Source: Solidesulfovibrio carbinoliphilus subsp. oakridgensis (GTDB taxonomy: Bacteria > Desulfobacterota > Desulfovibrionia > Desulfovibrionales > Desulfovibrionaceae). Taken from it: a stretch of DNA of 64,000 nucleotides. Location of the stretch: positions 496,001-560,000 of the forward strand of contig NZ_CM001368.1 in assembly GCF_000177215.2 (NCBI RefSeq), written 5' to 3'. Position 1 is the first letter of the stretch. Every line of letters starts with the position of its first letter. A program made the translations under genes and the position numbers. Of this stretch, positions 63,184-64,000 are shown piece by piece. The notes beneath the pieces were generated by a model, which did no database searches, was not told the origin of the DNA, and saw nothing but the letters and a program-made list of their open reading frames with translations.

Positions 63184-64000
63184 ATGGAAAAAAAACTGTT
63201 CGGAACCGACGGGCTGCGCGGCAAGGTCAACACCTATCCCATGACCCCGGAGGTCGTCATGCGCCTGGGGCTGGCCGCGGGCCAGGTCCTGCGGGACGGC
63301 GGCCGCCGCCACAAGGTGCTGATCGGCAAGGACACCCGCCTTTCCGGCTATATCTACGAATACGCCCTGACCTCCGGCTTTTGCGCCGCCGGCATGGACG
63401 TGATCCTGGTCGGCCCGCTGCCGACCCCGGCCATCTCGTTTCTCACCCGGGACATGCGCGTGGACGTGGGCGTGGTCATCTCCGCCTCGCACAATCCCTA
63501 TCATGACAACGGGATCAAGTTCTTCGACCACATGGGGTTCAAGCTGCCGGATGCCGTGGAAGCCGAGATCGCGGCCCTGGTCGACGGCTGCGGCCAGGAG
63601 TGGAACCTGCCGGCTCCGGAGGCCGTGGGCCGGGCCTCCAAGATCCAGGACAGCACGGGCCGCTACAACGTCTTTTTAAAGAACACGGTGCCGCTGGACG
63701 TCAGTTTCGAGGACATGAAGATCGTGCTCGACTGCGCCAACGGGGCGGCCTTTCGCGTGGCACCCATGGTCTTCGAGGAACTCGGGGCCAAGGTCTTTAA
63801 AATGGGCGTAGAGCCCGACGGCGTGAACATCAACCGGGGCGTGGGGTCGCTCTATCCCGAGCAGGTGGCCGCCAACGTGGTCGCCACCGGGGCCGACATC
63901 GGCATCGCCCTGGACGGCGACGCCGACCGGGTCATCGTGTCCGACGAAAAGGGCCGCATCCTCGACGGCGACCAGATCATGGCCATCTGCGCCCTGGACT
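63184..64000 (+). CDS. glmM: Phosphoglucosamine mutase, N-terminal part (3' end outside the window)
   Basis: The first 272 codons are visible. [61 protein letters not shown] (catalytic Ser in ASHNP) and [14 protein letters not shown] (metal loop DGDAD) identify GlmM rather than PGM. It converts glucosamine-6-phosphate to glucosamine-1-phosphate for peptidoglycan and LPS precursors. The ATG at 63184 has GGGAG upstream, 31 bases behind cdaR. CdaA inhibition of GlmM by complex formation is known in other bacteria, which fits the gene order. Confidence 0.95.
   Translation, partial: MEKKLFGTDGLRGKVNTYPMTPEVVMRLGLAAGQVLRDGGRRHKVLIGKDTRLSGYIYEYALTSGFCAAGMDVILVGPLPTPAISFLTRDMRVDVGVVISASHNPYHDNGIKFFDHMGFKLPDAVEAEIAALVDGCGQEWNLPAPEAVGRASKIQDSTGRYNVFLKNTVPLDVSFEDMKIVLDCANGAAFRVAPMVFEELGAKVFKMGVEPDGVNINRGVGSLYPEQVAANVVATGADIGIALDGDADRVIVSDEKGRILDGDQIMAICALD

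Overview
The window is a GC-rich bacterial chromosome segment. Its gene content and order point to a sulfate-reducing deltaproteobacterium of the Desulfovibrionaceae (Solidesulfovibrio / Desulfovibrio magneticus type); this is inference from gene families, not a database match. Indicators are the anaerobe-type nifH-nifI1-nifI2-nifD-nifK order with a long NifD, a PxxKW cysteine-rich small protein, a lactate-dehydrogenase-like flavo-iron-sulfur protein, the ftsH-folP-cdaA-cdaR-glmM run, a probable selenoprotein, and a dispersed palindrome starting GCCTCCGGCGGCC placed mostly just behind stop codons.

Layout. 1-6.5 kb (+): end of a sigma-54 activator, a TlyA-type rRNA methyltransferase, a nitroreductase, malate synthase G, a FliL-like protein and a LysM-MscS channel. 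6.5-22.4 kb (-): a double-ABC ATPase, dapA, two UshA-like periplasmic proteins (one with an in-frame UGA read as selenocysteine), HU, a MinD/FlhG-like ATPase, a diguanylate cyclase, prfB with its programmed frameshift, lnt, corC, a PilZ protein, mnmG, a methyltransferase, an M20 peptidase and a PxxKW protein. 22.5-26.1 kb: a HigBA-like toxin-antitoxin pair and a methylthioadenosine/adenine salvage group (mtaD, apt, mtnP). 26.2-35.3 kb: a DUF5343-like protein, the D-lactate dehydrogenase-like protein, a secreted WD40-caspase protein, a methyltransferase and a small unknown. 35.3-36.0 kb: a noncoding stretch with two arrays of a degenerate 11-nt repeat (TGTTCCTnnCC) in strict register, each ending in an AT-rich patch. 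36-44.1 kb: the Lhr helicase, a small unknown and a large NAD-glutamate dehydrogenase. 44.1-50.9 kb: two TPR signalling proteins, an 865-bp region without a clear gene that holds a structured RNA candidate, a histidine kinase and a molybdopterin oxidoreductase. 51.0-56.2 kb (-): nif operon with a sigma-54 promoter and twin upstream operators. 56.5-58.3 kb (-): PAS-HD-GYP protein and CheY-like regulator. 58.5-64 kb (+): ftsH, folP, cdaA, cdaR and partial glmM.

How the genes connect. corC, lnt, prfB, the cyclase and the FlhG-like gene are nearly contiguous and probably cotranscribed, perhaps continuing into HU and the two UshA-like genes. Cyclic-di-GMP signalling recurs (GGDEF with an I-site, PilZ, HD-GYP), and c-di-AMP synthesis (cdaA/cdaR) sits beside glmM. 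mtaD, mtnP and apt can recycle methylthioadenosine to adenine nucleotides. The nif operon carries the structural proteins plus the two PII-type switches, but nifE, nifN and nifB are not in the window.

The strongest points for follow-up are the selenocysteine/cysteine pair of UshA-like proteins, the 11-nt phased arrays at 35.33-35.90 kb, the structured RNA at 46.5 kb, and the family of intergenic palindromes.
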